Shown: positions 22,607-30,255, numbered from the stretch's first letter. The stretch is DNA of 42,931 nucleotides from an uncultured Caulobacteraceae bacterium (GCA_946480495.1 CAMLKO010000001.1:1-42931); one strand, 5' to 3'. Program-made: numbers and translations. The notes: a model not told the origin generated them from the letters alone.

Positions 22607-23514
22607 ATCGCCCCAATCGTCAGTGCGCAGAACAGGATCAGCCCTGCCCAGGTGTTGGACTTGAACAGCGTCAGTGCTCTGCCCGGGTCATCGACGCGCA
22701 ACTGCTGCGCCTGACGGACCAGCATCATGCCGAAGATGGCGATGGGCGGCAGGAAGAGGGGCTCGAGCCCGGCCATCAACGCCGCCGCCAGCGCCAGTAC
22801 GAAGGCGATGACATAGAAGCCCAGCACCGCCCTTGGGGCCGCCGTCCCCAGCCGCCGCGCGGAGGACTTCACGCCCAGCAGCACGTCGTCCTCAAGGTCC
22901 TGCACGGCGTAGATGGTGTCGTAGCCGAGCGTCCAGAACACGCCGCTAGCGTAGAGCAGGACGGCGGGCAAGCCCAGCCGCCCCTCCGCCGCCGCATAGC
23001 CCAGCAGCGCGCCCCAGTTGAACGTCAGCCCCAGCCACGCCTGCGGCCACCAGGTGATCCGTTTCATGAACGGATAGGCGGCGACCAGCACGAGCGAGGC
23101 GATGCTAAGTCCTACAGCGACGACGTTGAAACTCAGCAGGATGCCGAGGCCCGCCGCGCAACACAGTGCGATGAACACCCACGCCTGCTTGACGCTGATC
23201 TGCCCCGCCGGAACTGGCCGCCCGGCGGTGCGCGCCACCTTGGCGTCGATGTCGCGGTCGACGATGTCGTTGTAGGCGCACCCTGCCGCCCGCATCAGCG
23301 CCGCGCCCAGGAAGAACAGCAACAACAGGAGCGGCGAAGGCGGCTGACGATGCTGCGCGGCGGCCAGCGCGATCCCCTGCCAGCCCGGCAGCATCAGCAG
23401 CCATATTCCCGTAGGCCGATCGAACCGCCCCAGCCGCAGCCATGGCTGCAGCCACCCGGGCGCATGCCGGTCGACCCAGTTGGTCGGCGTGGCGTCAGGA
23501 AGCGGCATGGTCAT
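22603..23514 (-). CDS. ubiA: 4-hydroxybenzoate polyprenyltransferase UbiA, 303 aa
   Basis: Integral-membrane prenyltransferase of ubiquinone synthesis: joins the polyprenyl chain to 4-hydroxybenzoate. The first Asp-rich motif is AYNDIVDRDIDAK (residues 80-92) and the second is YDTIYAVQDLEDD (about 205-217); RTAGRPVPAG follows the first as in all UbiA. About eight hydrophobic helices are visible and length is normal, with an intact C-terminus ([18 protein letters not shown]). It is a housekeeping-type gene lying between phage modules, on the opposite strand to both flanks and free of the phage operator motif, so it is most likely chromosomal DNA. Confidence 0.93.
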   Translation of the reverse strand: MTMPLPDATPTNWVDRHAPGWLQPWLRLGRFDRPTGIWLLMLPGWQGIALAAAQHRQPPSPLLLLLFFLGAALMRAAGCAYNDIVDRDIDAKVARTAGRPVPAGQISVKQAWVFIALCCAAGLGILLSFNVVAVGLSIASLVLVAAYPFMKRITWWPQAWLGLTFNWGALLGYAAAEGRLGLPAVLLYASGVFWTLGYDTIYAVQDLEDDVLLGVKSSARRLGTAAPRAVLGFYVIAFVLALAAALMAGLEPLFLPPIAIFGMMLVRQAQQLRVDDPGRALTLFKSNTWAGLILFCALTIGAI

Positions 23515-23574
23515 GGCGCAGTTCTAACGCAGGGAACTATCGCCATCCACCGCTCGGCAGGGTAGCGTGTCTGA

Positions 23575-23958
23575 ATGAAACACGCGCTCATTGGTCTTGC
23601 CACCGCAGCTCTGCTCTCCGGATGTGCCACCGTCGTCCCGGCCCTGGCGCCCGATGATCCTCGTGACGTCGCTGACGCCGCCCGCCACGTCACCTGCACC
23701 ACGGACGACGACTGCCGCATCAAGTGGGATCGGGCGTCGGCCTGGGTGAAGGCGAACTCAGTGCTGCCGTTGCAGATTGATGGCGCGACCATGCTGATGA
23801 CACAGGCCCCCATGCCGTATCAGGAAGACCTCGGTTTCCTCATCGCCAAGGTCGGTCCGGAGATACAGTTGACGGTCTTCTGCAATGCCCCGCTCGGGTG
23901 CAAACCTTCCAACTTGCAAGCCAAGGCCCGTTTCGTTAGGGCGGTCCTCGATCAGTAG
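23575..23958 (+). CDS. hypothetical lipoprotein, 127 aa
   Basis: Divergent from ubiA across 60 nt. The N-terminus MKHALIGLATAALLSGCAT is a type II signal peptide with lipobox LSGC (Cys17) followed by Ala, predicting outer-membrane sorting. The mature part has four Cys (CTTDDDC, CNAPLGC) and no known domain. Probably a host gene neighbouring ubiA. Confidence 0.7.
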   Translation: MKHALIGLATAALLSGCATVVPALAPDDPRDVADAARHVTCTTDDDCRIKWDRASAWVKANSVLPLQIDGATMLMTQAPMPYQEDLGFLIAKVGPEIQLTVFCNAPLGCKPSNLQAKARFVRAVLDQ

Positions 23959-23971
23959 CCCACCGGCGGAA

Positions 23972-24271
23972 GATGTTGGTCTTTTTGTTGGTATGGTCCT
24001 GTTCGAGAGACGAGCCCACGCTGAAAAGGTTGGCCTATTCGCGATAATGTGGTGGTTACTTCCCCCACCACGCGCGGCTCGGCCGGTCCATCCCGGACCG
24101 GCCCCATGCATCCCAAGATACCTTAAAAGCTATCAGTTTTCAGCGGTTTGATAGCTTCTGCGTTATCAGGACCGGCTCATCATAGGTCCCCGAAGTCGCA
24201 TATAATGCTGTATGCAACTCAGCGCGATGTTGGTATTTGTGTTGGTCTCGGAGGCCCACGATACCAACAAA
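23972..24271. other. direct and inverted GTTGGTAT repeats before the integrase: candidate att/arm sites
   Basis: Two 23-bp direct repeats, 23972-23994 and 24226-24248, match at 20 of 23 positions and each contain two GTTGGT units. An inverted copy GATACCAACAAA lies at 24260-24271, inside the first codons of the integrase. Between them are a perfect 9-bp inverted repeat AAGCTATCA/TGATAGCTT (24127-24135, 24149-24157) and a GC-rich hairpin GGCCGGTCC/GGACCGGCC (24081-24089, 24095-24103). Repeats of this kind beside a tyrosine integrase are typical of arm-type or core sites. No tRNA gene is seen here. Confidence 0.5.
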
Positions 24272-25469
24272 CGCTCTCAATGACGCGACCATCCGCACCC
24301 TGCGGCCCAAGGCTTCGCCTTACAAGGTGAGCGACGGCGAGGGCTTGTTCCTGCTGGTCAAGAAGAACGGCTCGCGGCTGTGGCGGCTGGCCTACCGGTT
24401 CAACGGACGGCAGAAGACCCTCGCGCTGGGGGCTTACCCCGCCGTGGGGCTCGCCAAGGCCCGTAGCGGGCGCGCTGACGCCAAGACGGCCCTTGTGGCA
24501 GGCCGAGACCCCGGCGAGGTCAAGAAAGCTGCCAAGCGCGCCTCTGACGGCCCGCCCAACACTTTCGCCGCGGTGGCCGCCCGCTGGTTCGACGCCCGCA
24601 AGGGATCGTGGGTCGAAAGCTACTCCGGCCGCATCTGGGCGAGGATCAGGGACGACATCATTCCGGAGATCGGCGCCAAGGCGGTCTCGGAGATCACGGC
24701 CTCAGACGTGCTGGGGGCCGTGAGAAAGATCGAGGCGCGCAATGCCGTCGAACTGGCCCACCGAATCAAGAACCACGTCTCGGACATCTTCCGCTTCGCC
24801 AAGGCGGAGGGGCTGATCGAGGTGAACCCGGCCGCCGACCTTAACGATGCGCTGCGCAAGCCGAAGAAGGGGAAGCGGAGGACGGCGCTGCCGGCGCGCG
24901 ATCTGCCCGCCTTCCTGGAGGCGCTGAAGGCCTACGACGGCGAGGACCTGACGCGGCTGGCTGTTCGCCTGACGCTGCTGACCTTCGTGCGGACCAACGA
25001 GATGCGGTTCGCACGCCGGACGGAGTTCGAGGACCTGGGCGGCAAGGAGCCGCTCTGGCGCATCCCGCCTGGGCGGATGAAGATGGACCGCGAGCACATC
25101 GTCCCGCTCTCCCGGCAGGCGGTCGCGGTCGTGCAGGAGATCCTGCGGCTCAATCCGAAGTCCGAGCTGCTGTTCCCGGCGGCGACGCGGAGCGGGGTGA
25201 TCTCCGAGAACACGATGCTCTATGCCCTCTACCGGATGGGCTACCACAGCCGGGCGACGATCCACGGCTTCAGGGGCACGGCTTCGACCGTCCTTAATGA
25301 AAACGGATTCAACGAGGACTGGATCGAACGCCAGCTCGCCCACGCCGAGGAGGACAAGGTCCGCGCCGCCTACAATGCCGCCGAGTGGCTGGCCGACCGG
25401 CGGGCGATGATGCAGTGGTGGGCGGACTACCTCGACCGTCAGGCCGAGGTAGGCGCACTGGTGGGGTGA
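24237..25469 (+). CDS. tyrosine site-specific integrase (P4/DUF4102 type), 410 aa
   Basis: N-terminal DUF4102 arm-binding domain: LNDATIRTLRPKASPYKVSDG, then GLFLLVKKNGSRLWRLAYRF and LALGAYPAVGLAKAR. A SAM-like core-binding domain follows, then the catalytic domain with Arg in FVRTNEMRFAR (about residue 255), HGFRG (His-x-x-Arg, about 342) and the nucleophile Tyr in VRAAYN (about 379). Length is normal. The start is odd: no ATG precedes the conserved LNDATIR; TTG at 24237 is used here and lies inside the att-like repeat, without a ribosome site. It inserts and excises the phage or island. Confidence 0.9.
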   Translation: MCWSRRPTIPTNALNDATIRTLRPKASPYKVSDGEGLFLLVKKNGSRLWRLAYRFNGRQKTLALGAYPAVGLAKARSGRADAKTALVAGRDPGEVKKAAKRASDGPPNTFAAVAARWFDARKGSWVESYSGRIWARIRDDIIPEIGAKAVSEITASDVLGAVRKIEARNAVELAHRIKNHVSDIFRFAKAEGLIEVNPAADLNDALRKPKKGKRRTALPARDLPAFLEALKAYDGEDLTRLAVRLTLLTFVRTNEMRFARRTEFEDLGGKEPLWRIPPGRMKMDREHIVPLSRQAVAVVQEILRLNPKSELLFPAATRSGVISENTMLYALYRMGYHSRATIHGFRGTASTVLNENGFNEDWIERQLAHAEEDKVRAAYNAAEWLADRRAMMQWWADYLDRQAEVGALVG

Positions 25470-25721
25470 CGACGCCAGACAAGGGCCTGAAACGGAAAAC
25501 TGACCCGTACGTCTTTGAGGGCGCAGAGGGGCCAGCCGTGTTGCAGCCTGTATAAGGGAAGATTCCGGCGGTCGCAATCGTCGTTGACACGACGTGGCGG
25601 CTGGACACAGAGAGCATGGGAAATCGCCTTGGAGAACGACGAGCGCGTAAGCGCTACTCCCTGTGTCCGAAACCCATTAGTGGCATTCGAACAGGGGCGA
25701 CGCAACCCGAAATGCGGGGAT
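25470..25721. ncRNA. gene-free stretch with a candidate structured RNA (25603-25668)
   Basis: No convincing gene. Three nested perfect stems occur in order: GGACACAG (25603-25610) with CTGTGTCC (25661-25668); GGAG (25631-25634) with CTCC (25657-25660); AGCGC (25642-25646) with GCGCT (25651-25655) closed by the GNRA-type loop GTAA. A TTGACA (25584-25589) inside the inverted repeat CGTCG/CGACG lies just upstream, but no good -10 follows. It could be a small structured RNA or a vestige; it does not fold as a tRNA. Confidence 0.3.
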
Positions 25722-25738
25722 GTCAATTTTTAGTTGAT
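25722..25738. promoter_or_regulatory. 17-bp palindromic operator, copy 11
   Basis: GTCAATTTTTAGTTGAT, first copy to the right of the ubiA-integrase segment. An extra half-site GTCACT follows at 25744. It lies downstream of the candidate minus-strand small RNA. Confidence 0.55.
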
Positions 25739-25772
25739 CCGTTGTCACTCGACGAAGTGGTCCCGCCCGGAC

Positions 25773-25859
25773 AAAAAGAAACCCCCCTGAGGCGCATCGT
25801 TGAGAGGCGTGGGGGCGTTATTAGCACTTATAGGTAGGCGCCCCGCGATTCCGTGTCAA
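25773..25859 (-). ncRNA. candidate small RNA with promoter and terminator
   Basis: On the minus strand TTGACA (25859-25854), exactly 17 nt, TACCTA (25836-25831) predicts a start near 25824. The transcript would end about 50 nt later at a CCCCC/GGGGG stem (about 25815-25811 with 25787-25782) followed by TTTCTTTTT. The loop contains two GCCTC boxes. No open frame fits. The position between integrase and excisionase-like genes suggests a regulatory RNA; the terminator could instead serve the gene ending at 25903, which reads in the same direction. Confidence 0.4.
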
Positions 25860-25902
25860 CGACGCTCCGCCGCCTCCACTGCGCGCGTGAACATCGCCAT
25901 CG

Positions 25903-26580
25903 CTAGGCGCCCTCCCGTAAGAGACGTTTTATACGCCGCCGTTGAGAGGGCCTGGCAAGCCTGGGCCAAGACCTTACTTGGGGGCGTCGATTTGTCGGAT
26001 TTTTCGAGTTCCATGGTGTTACTCCTGAACATTCGACATACCCGTGTAGAAAGAGATAAATCTCCTTTAAACTAGTTGCTCCGAAATTAGGAAGTTTCAA
26101 GAGCTCAGGTCCCAACCTATCCCACGGTTGCGATTGTAGCCATGATATATTTTGGATACCCTGCTCGATCAAATAATAAGACACAGCACTTGCCGCCCTA
26201 GGGCTCACCCCTTTGTCCCTAAGCGCTTTTATAATGTCGTATCGTTGTGCCTGTTGCTGTTGCCTAATTCTTTCCGCTTTGTCGGCGTCCTCGCGGCGCT
26301 TGATGTAACGATCATAGGCTTCTTGGGTATCAAACATCTCCATGTGCGAGAGGCCCCACACGAGGTAGCGACCAAGGTCCCTGGCGGCGACAGTCAGCCA
26401 TAGCCGCACTTTCTTGTAGTCTTTGAACGGAACTTGGCTCAGCCTCAAATAGCCGAGCGACTTTAAATAGTCTGATAGAAGAACATGCCCGCGCCCGTCA
26501 TCATTTATCAGTAAGGCGCGCTTAATTTCGTTCCTGAGGGTGAGAAATCTCGAGTCCTCTATGTAAAATTCAGGTGACAT
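25903..26580 (-). CDS. protein with RNA polymerase alpha-CTD-like HhH domain, 225 aa
   Basis: Residues about 125-180 (GVSPRAASAVSYYLIEQGI, then LLKLPNFGATSLKEIYLFL) match the order and spacing of the bacterial RNA polymerase alpha-subunit C-terminal domain, whose signature is LL-x-x-PNFG-x-x-SL-x-EI. Before it is a charged coiled segment (EDADKAERIRQQQQAQRYD) and an unrecognised N-terminal region. The tail after residue 185 is basic (RRPQVRSWPRLARPSQRRRIKR). Base composition is lower in GC than the rest, suggesting separate acquisition. A role in redirecting transcription or binding DNA is inference only. It follows the excisionase-like gene by 44 nt. Confidence 0.6.
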   Translation of the reverse strand: MSPEFYIEDSRFLTLRNEIKRALLINDDGRGHVLLSDYLKSLGYLRLSQVPFKDYKKVRLWLTVAARDLGRYLVWGLSHMEMFDTQEAYDRYIKRREDADKAERIRQQQQAQRYDIIKALRDKGVSPRAASAVSYYLIEQGIQNISWLQSQPWDRLGPELLKLPNFGATSLKEIYLFLHGYVECSGVTPWNSKNPTNRRPQVRSWPRLARPSQRRRIKRLLREGA

Positions 26581-26624
26581 TCGCCTCTTTCCTAGGTCTG
26601 TTTATTCGATCGACGTCTAAATTC

Positions 26625-26897
26625 TCACCAGGGCTCATCGCCTTCTGGTTTGCCCCAATCGACTTCTGATCTTGATCTCTGACCCGTTGCGCGGCTCTCC
26701 AAAAAGGCATCCAAATGGGATTGGGGCACTCCAGATGACTTGCTGCCGAGTTTGATAAAGGGTGGGATGTGTCCCTCTTTGATCAGACGGTAGTAGTGCC
26801 CGAGCGAGAGACCGACGTAGGCCGCTGCTTGCGCCGGTCGCAGGATGGGTCCTTTGATCGGAAGGTGCTCCCAAGGGCGGGAAGGTGTGTTAGCCAC
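26625..26897 (-). CDS. AlpA/excisionase-like HTH protein, 90 aa
   Basis: GTG start (VANTPSRPWEHL) chosen because AAGGAG lies 7 nt upstream; an ATG six codons earlier lacks one. The core LRPAQAAAYVGLSLGHYYRLIKEGHIPPFIKLG is a winged-HTH of the AlpA/MerR excisionase type, followed by a short acidic tail. Given an integrase 1.2 kb away it is a good excisionase candidate. It is divergent from another AlpA-like gene across two operators. Confidence 0.75.
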   Translation of the reverse strand: MANTPSRPWEHLPIKGPILRPAQAAAYVGLSLGHYYRLIKEGHIPPFIKLGSKSSGVPQSHLDAFLESRATGQRSRSEVDWGKPEGDEPW

Positions 26898-26926
26898 GGG
26901 CGGTCTCCTTATCACGCAATCACGAT

Positions 26927-26943
26927 GTCACCTTTTTCGTGAC
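26927..26943. promoter_or_regulatory. 17-bp palindromic operator, copy 12
   Basis: GTCACCTTTTTCGTGAC, near-perfect arms (GTCAC/GTGAC). First of two copies, start-to-start 33 bp, in the divergent region between the excisionase-like and AlpA-like genes. Confidence 0.6.
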
Positions 26944-26959
26944 TAATCAAGGCTTGCGG

Positions 26960-26976
26960 TTCACTAAAAAAGTGAA
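26960..26976. promoter_or_regulatory. 17-bp palindromic operator, copy 13
   Basis: TTCACTAAAAAAGTGAA, perfectly symmetric 5-bp arms around TAAAAAA. It is positioned to control the late operon that begins with the AlpA-like gene. Confidence 0.65.
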
Positions 26977-27011
26977 TACCGTCACCTCATACGATCCCAT
27001 GAGTGCCGGTG

Positions 27012-27236
27012 ATGCTAGAAACAACCCACACGCCCCGTTTGATTCGCTTGCCGGAGGTCGTGTTGCGCACCGGGCTGAGTCGAAGCGAAATTTACCGCCG
27101 CACCCTGGCAGGCACGTTCCCGAAGCCGAACCGACTCTCGCATAAGGTCGCCGTCTGGTCTGAAGAGTCGGTCACGGCCTGGGTCCGGTCCGTCATTGCG
27201 GCGATCCCTTCGGACATCGACGAGTTGATCGGATGA
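27012..27236 (+). CDS. AlpA-family regulator, 74 aa
   Basis: Core RLPEVVLRTGLSRSEIYRRTLAGTFPKPNRLSHKVAVW is the AlpA winged-HTH fold (short DNA-binding proteins of prophages). Start at ATG 27012 is tentative; GTG at 27003 would add three residues and neither has a strong ribosome site. The stop overlaps the small terminase start, so it heads the packaging operon and may regulate it. Confidence 0.8.
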   Translation: MLETTHTPRLIRLPEVVLRTGLSRSEIYRRTLAGTFPKPNRLSHKVAVWSEESVTAWVRSVIAAIPSDIDELIG

Positions 27237-27919
27237 GCAGCGCCGACGACGACCTGATCGGGCCGGCGCCAAAGCCCGCGAAGAAGACCCGTGTCCGGGC
27301 CGTCGCGGCGGACCCCGCGCTTCCCGAATCGACGCTACCCGGCTGGCAGGACTTCCATCGGCCGGTCGGCGTGACCTTCCTGATGGACGTATTCAAGATG
27401 GAGCGCCGGACCGTCCAGCGGCGCCTGCTCAACTGCCAGCCGGTCGGCTACGACCGCGGCAACAACCCGCTCTACGACTTCACCCAGGCCGCCAGCCACC
27501 TCGTCAAGCCGAACTGGTCGCATGCCGACCTGAAGAACTACCTCAAGTCGATCCGGGTGCAGGACCTGCCGTCCCACCTCCAGGACAGCTACTGGAGCGC
27601 CAAGATCAAGCAGCAGATGTGGGACCTGCGGGCGGGCAACCTGTGGCGCACGGAGGACGTGCTGGACGTGTTCGGCGACGTCTTCCAGACGATCAAGAAC
27701 ACGATGCAGCTCTTCCCGGAGAATCTGGCCGAGAACACCGACCTCTCGGACGACCAGCGGGCCCGCCTGATCGAGATGGTCGACGCCCTGCAGGGCGAGA
27801 TCCACGCAAAGCTGGTCGAACTGCCCTCCCGCCGCCGCACGCTCAGTCAGGCCGGGATCGAGGATGACGACGAAACGCCGGTCACGCTCGATTCCACGGA
27901 CGAGGACATGATCGGGTGA
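27233..27919 (+). CDS. terminase small subunit (Nu1/DUF1441-like), 228 aa
   Basis: Overlaps the AlpA-like stop by 4 nt. After a basic/acidic N-terminus, GVTFLMDVFKMERRTVQRRL is an HTH and YDFTQAASHLVKP its wing, as in Nu1-type proteins that bind the cos/pac site. The middle (SHLQDSYWSAKIKQQMWDL) and C-terminal helices fit the DUF1441 layout that joins the large subunit. Next to the GpA-like large terminase as expected. Confidence 0.82.
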   Translation: MSSADDDLIGPAPKPAKKTRVRAVAADPALPESTLPGWQDFHRPVGVTFLMDVFKMERRTVQRRLLNCQPVGYDRGNNPLYDFTQAASHLVKPNWSHADLKNYLKSIRVQDLPSHLQDSYWSAKIKQQMWDLRAGNLWRTEDVLDVFGDVFQTIKNTMQLFPENLAENTDLSDDQRARLIEMVDALQGEIHAKLVELPSRRRTLSQAGIEDDDETPVTLDSTDEDMIG

Positions 27920-30030
27920 CGTTCCTGGCCCTCGAAGACATGGCGGTCGCGTCGGCCGAAGCGGTGAGGCCGCCGGAACGGCTGACGGTCAGTCAGACGG
28001 CCGAGAAGTATCGCCACCTGAACAACCCCGGCAGCTACGTCGGCCTGTGGCGCAACGACAAGACGCCCTACCTCGTCGAGCCGATGGACACCCTGACCAG
28101 CCTCGACTTCACGGGCATGGTCTTCGTCGGTCCCGCTAGGACGGGAAAATCTGATATGTTTTTCAATTGGTTAACGCACACCGCCATGTGCGACCCCGCC
28201 GACATGATGATCGTCCACATGACGCAGAACACCGCGCGGGACTGGTCGCAGGGCGATCTGGAGAAGGCCTGCTTCGAGGGCGGGGACAAGAAGCGGCCGA
28301 CCAACATCGGCGAGAAGCTGATCCCCGGCCGCCACAACGACAACGTCCACGACAAGAAGTTCATCACCGGCAACCGGCTGCTGATCAAGTGGCCGACCAT
28401 CACCGAGCTCTCCGGCAAGACGCTGCCGCGCCTGTGGCTGATGGACTACGACCGGATGGAACAGAACATCGGCAAGCAGGGCAATCCGTTCGACCTGACC
28501 CGCAAGCGGGCCGAGACCTACAAGCGGTTCGGGATGTGCGTGGCCGAGGCGTCTCCGGGCTTCCCGGTCAACGATCCGAAGTGGATCGCGCGCACGCCGC
28601 ACGAGGCGCCGCCGACCGAGGGCCTGCTGTCGATCTACAACCGCGGCGACCGCCGGCGCTGGTACTGGCGCTGCCCGCAATGCCACGAGCCGTTCGAGCC
28701 GCACTTCAAGTATCTGAGCTATCCGAACAGCGCCGACCACATGGAATCGGCGGAGCAGGCGGTCCTGGTCTGCCCGCACGACGGCTTCCCGATGACGCCG
28801 GACATGAAGTTCGAGCTCAACATCGGCGGCCGGTGGGTGAAGGAGGGGCAGTTCTGGATGCCGGACGGGACGATGACCGGCCGCGCCCGCCGCTCCGACA
28901 TCGCCTCGTTCTGGATGTTCGGCCCATCGGCCGGCTTCTCCGACTGGAAGAAGCTGGTCCTGAACTACCTCTCGGCCTGCGAGGAATACGATCAGACGGG
29001 CAGCGAGGACGCCCTGCGCACGACCGTCAACGTCGACCAGGGCGACGCCTACACGCCCAAGGCCATGCTGTCCGACCGCCTGCCGGAGGCGCTGAAGGAG
29101 CGGGCCCACGATTGGGGCGGCAGCGAGGACGACCCCATCGTGCCGATCGGCGTGCGGTTCCTGGTGGCCACGATCGACGTGCAGGCCCGCAGCTTCGTCG
29201 TCCAGATTCACGGACACGGGGTCGACGGGGACGTGTGGCTGATCGACTTCTTCAAGATCCGCAAGTCGGCCCGCATCGACGAGGACGGTGAACGTCACCA
29301 GATCGACCCGGCCTCCTATCCCGAGGACTGGTATGTCCTCATCGACCAGGTGATCGAGCGGACCTATCCGGTCGGCGACGGCTCCGACCGGCGCATGGCG
29401 ATGAAGGCCATCGCCTGCGACTCGGGCGGCGAAGCGGGCGTGACCACCAACGCCTATGCGTTCTGGCGCTACCTGAAGACCGGCCCGGACGAGGGGTCGC
29501 CCGCAGCCGCCAACTGGATCGAGGGACATCACCGGCGCTTCATGCTGGTCAAGGGCGAGGCGAAGAAGGCGAACCCTCGTATCCGCCTGGGCTATCCCGA
29601 GGCGACCCGGAAGGACAGGCATGCCGGCGCCCGCGGCGATGTGCCCGTGCTGTTCATCAACACCATCACCGTCAAGGACAAGGTCTCGGGCATGCTCGGG
29701 CGGACGGAGGAGGGCGGCGGAATCGTCCACATCCCTTCGTGGGCCCCGAGCTGGGTCTATACGCAGCTCACCGCCGAAGTCCGCTCTGCGAAGGGGTGGC
29801 TGAACCCACGCCGCAAGCGCAACGAGGCGTTCGACCTGCTCGTCTATGACTTCGCGATCTGCCTGCACACCGACATCCGGATCGAGCACCTCGACTGGAC
29901 GCGCCCGCCAAGCTGGGCGTCCGAATGGGACACGAACGACTTTGTCGTCGCCCCCAATGTCACTAATCCATTTGGCATTCACCAAAAAGCAGAATATGAC
30001 CTATCCAAACTGGCCGAAAACATTGCGTGA
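27916..30030 (+). CDS. terminase large subunit (GpA-like), 704 aa
   Basis: GTG start overlapping the small-subunit stop. ATPase domain: GPARTGKSDMF (about residues 72-82, a Walker A variant) and LWLMDYDRM as Walker B. A zinc finger CPQC/CPHD (about 254-289) follows. The nuclease domain begins VATIDVQ (about 417) with DSGGEAGVT and NEAFDLLVYD. Size and order match lambda GpA. It cuts concatemers and drives DNA into the prohead. The 3' end contains operator-like sequence. Confidence 0.92.
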   Translation: MTFLALEDMAVASAEAVRPPERLTVSQTAEKYRHLNNPGSYVGLWRNDKTPYLVEPMDTLTSLDFTGMVFVGPARTGKSDMFFNWLTHTAMCDPADMMIVHMTQNTARDWSQGDLEKACFEGGDKKRPTNIGEKLIPGRHNDNVHDKKFITGNRLLIKWPTITELSGKTLPRLWLMDYDRMEQNIGKQGNPFDLTRKRAETYKRFGMCVAEASPGFPVNDPKWIARTPHEAPPTEGLLSIYNRGDRRRWYWRCPQCHEPFEPHFKYLSYPNSADHMESAEQAVLVCPHDGFPMTPDMKFELNIGGRWVKEGQFWMPDGTMTGRARRSDIASFWMFGPSAGFSDWKKLVLNYLSACEEYDQTGSEDALRTTVNVDQGDAYTPKAMLSDRLPEALKERAHDWGGSEDDPIVPIGVRFLVATIDVQARSFVVQIHGHGVDGDVWLIDFFKIRKSARIDEDGERHQIDPASYPEDWYVLIDQVIERTYPVGDGSDRRMAMKAIACDSGGEAGVTTNAYAFWRYLKTGPDEGSPAAANWIEGHHRRFMLVKGEAKKANPRIRLGYPEATRKDRHAGARGDVPVLFINTITVKDKVSGMLGRTEEGGGIVHIPSWAPSWVYTQLTAEVRSAKGWLNPRRKRNEAFDLLVYDFAICLHTDIRIEHLDWTRPPSWASEWDTNDFVVAPNVTNPFGIHQKAEYDLSKLAENIA
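29978..29994. promoter_or_regulatory. 17-bp operator-like sequence in terminase 3' end, copy 14
   Basis: TTCACCAAAAAGCAGAA; left arm good, right arm degenerate. A further half-site GTCACTAA lies at 29959. It is located 49 bp before the gpW start, inside the last codons of the terminase. Confidence 0.35.
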
Positions 30031-30042
30031 GTCTCAGACCAT

Positions 30043-30255
30043 ATGGCGACCCTGGCCGAACGACTTGCCGACGCGGAAGCAGCCCAACACGCGCTGCTGA
30101 CGGGGACGGCTGTCGTCGAACTCCGGGACCAGAACGGCGAGACGGTGAAATACAACGCCGCCACCCGCAGCGGCCTGGCCGCCTACATTGAATCCCTGCG
30201 TCGCCAGATCAGCGGGCGGACCGTCCAGACGGGTCCGATGCGGGTGTTCATGTGA
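30043..30255 (+). CDS. gpW-like head-tail joining protein, 70 aa
   Basis: Short protein beginning MATLAERLADAEAAQHALLTG, with VVELRDQNGETVKY and LAAYIESLRRQI: the helix-hairpin-helix pattern of lambda gpW. It sits in the family's usual place between large terminase and portal. It attaches below the portal and prepares the head for tail joining. Its stop overlaps the portal start. Confidence 0.9.
   Translation: MATLAERLADAEAAQHALLTGTAVVELRDQNGETVKYNAATRSGLAAYIESLRRQISGRTVQTGPMRVFM

Noticed and set aside
22603..23514. Broken or phage-shuffled ubiA
   Set aside because: Both Asp-rich motifs, all hydrophobic helices and the C-terminus are intact, so it is called full length.
23959..24236. tRNA gene as integration site
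   Set aside because: No cloverleaf can be drawn; the hairpins present do not have T- and anticodon-arm features.
28171..29985. Long minus-strand open frame (604 codons)
   Set aside because: Antisense of the large terminase gene, which has clear ATPase and nuclease motifs.
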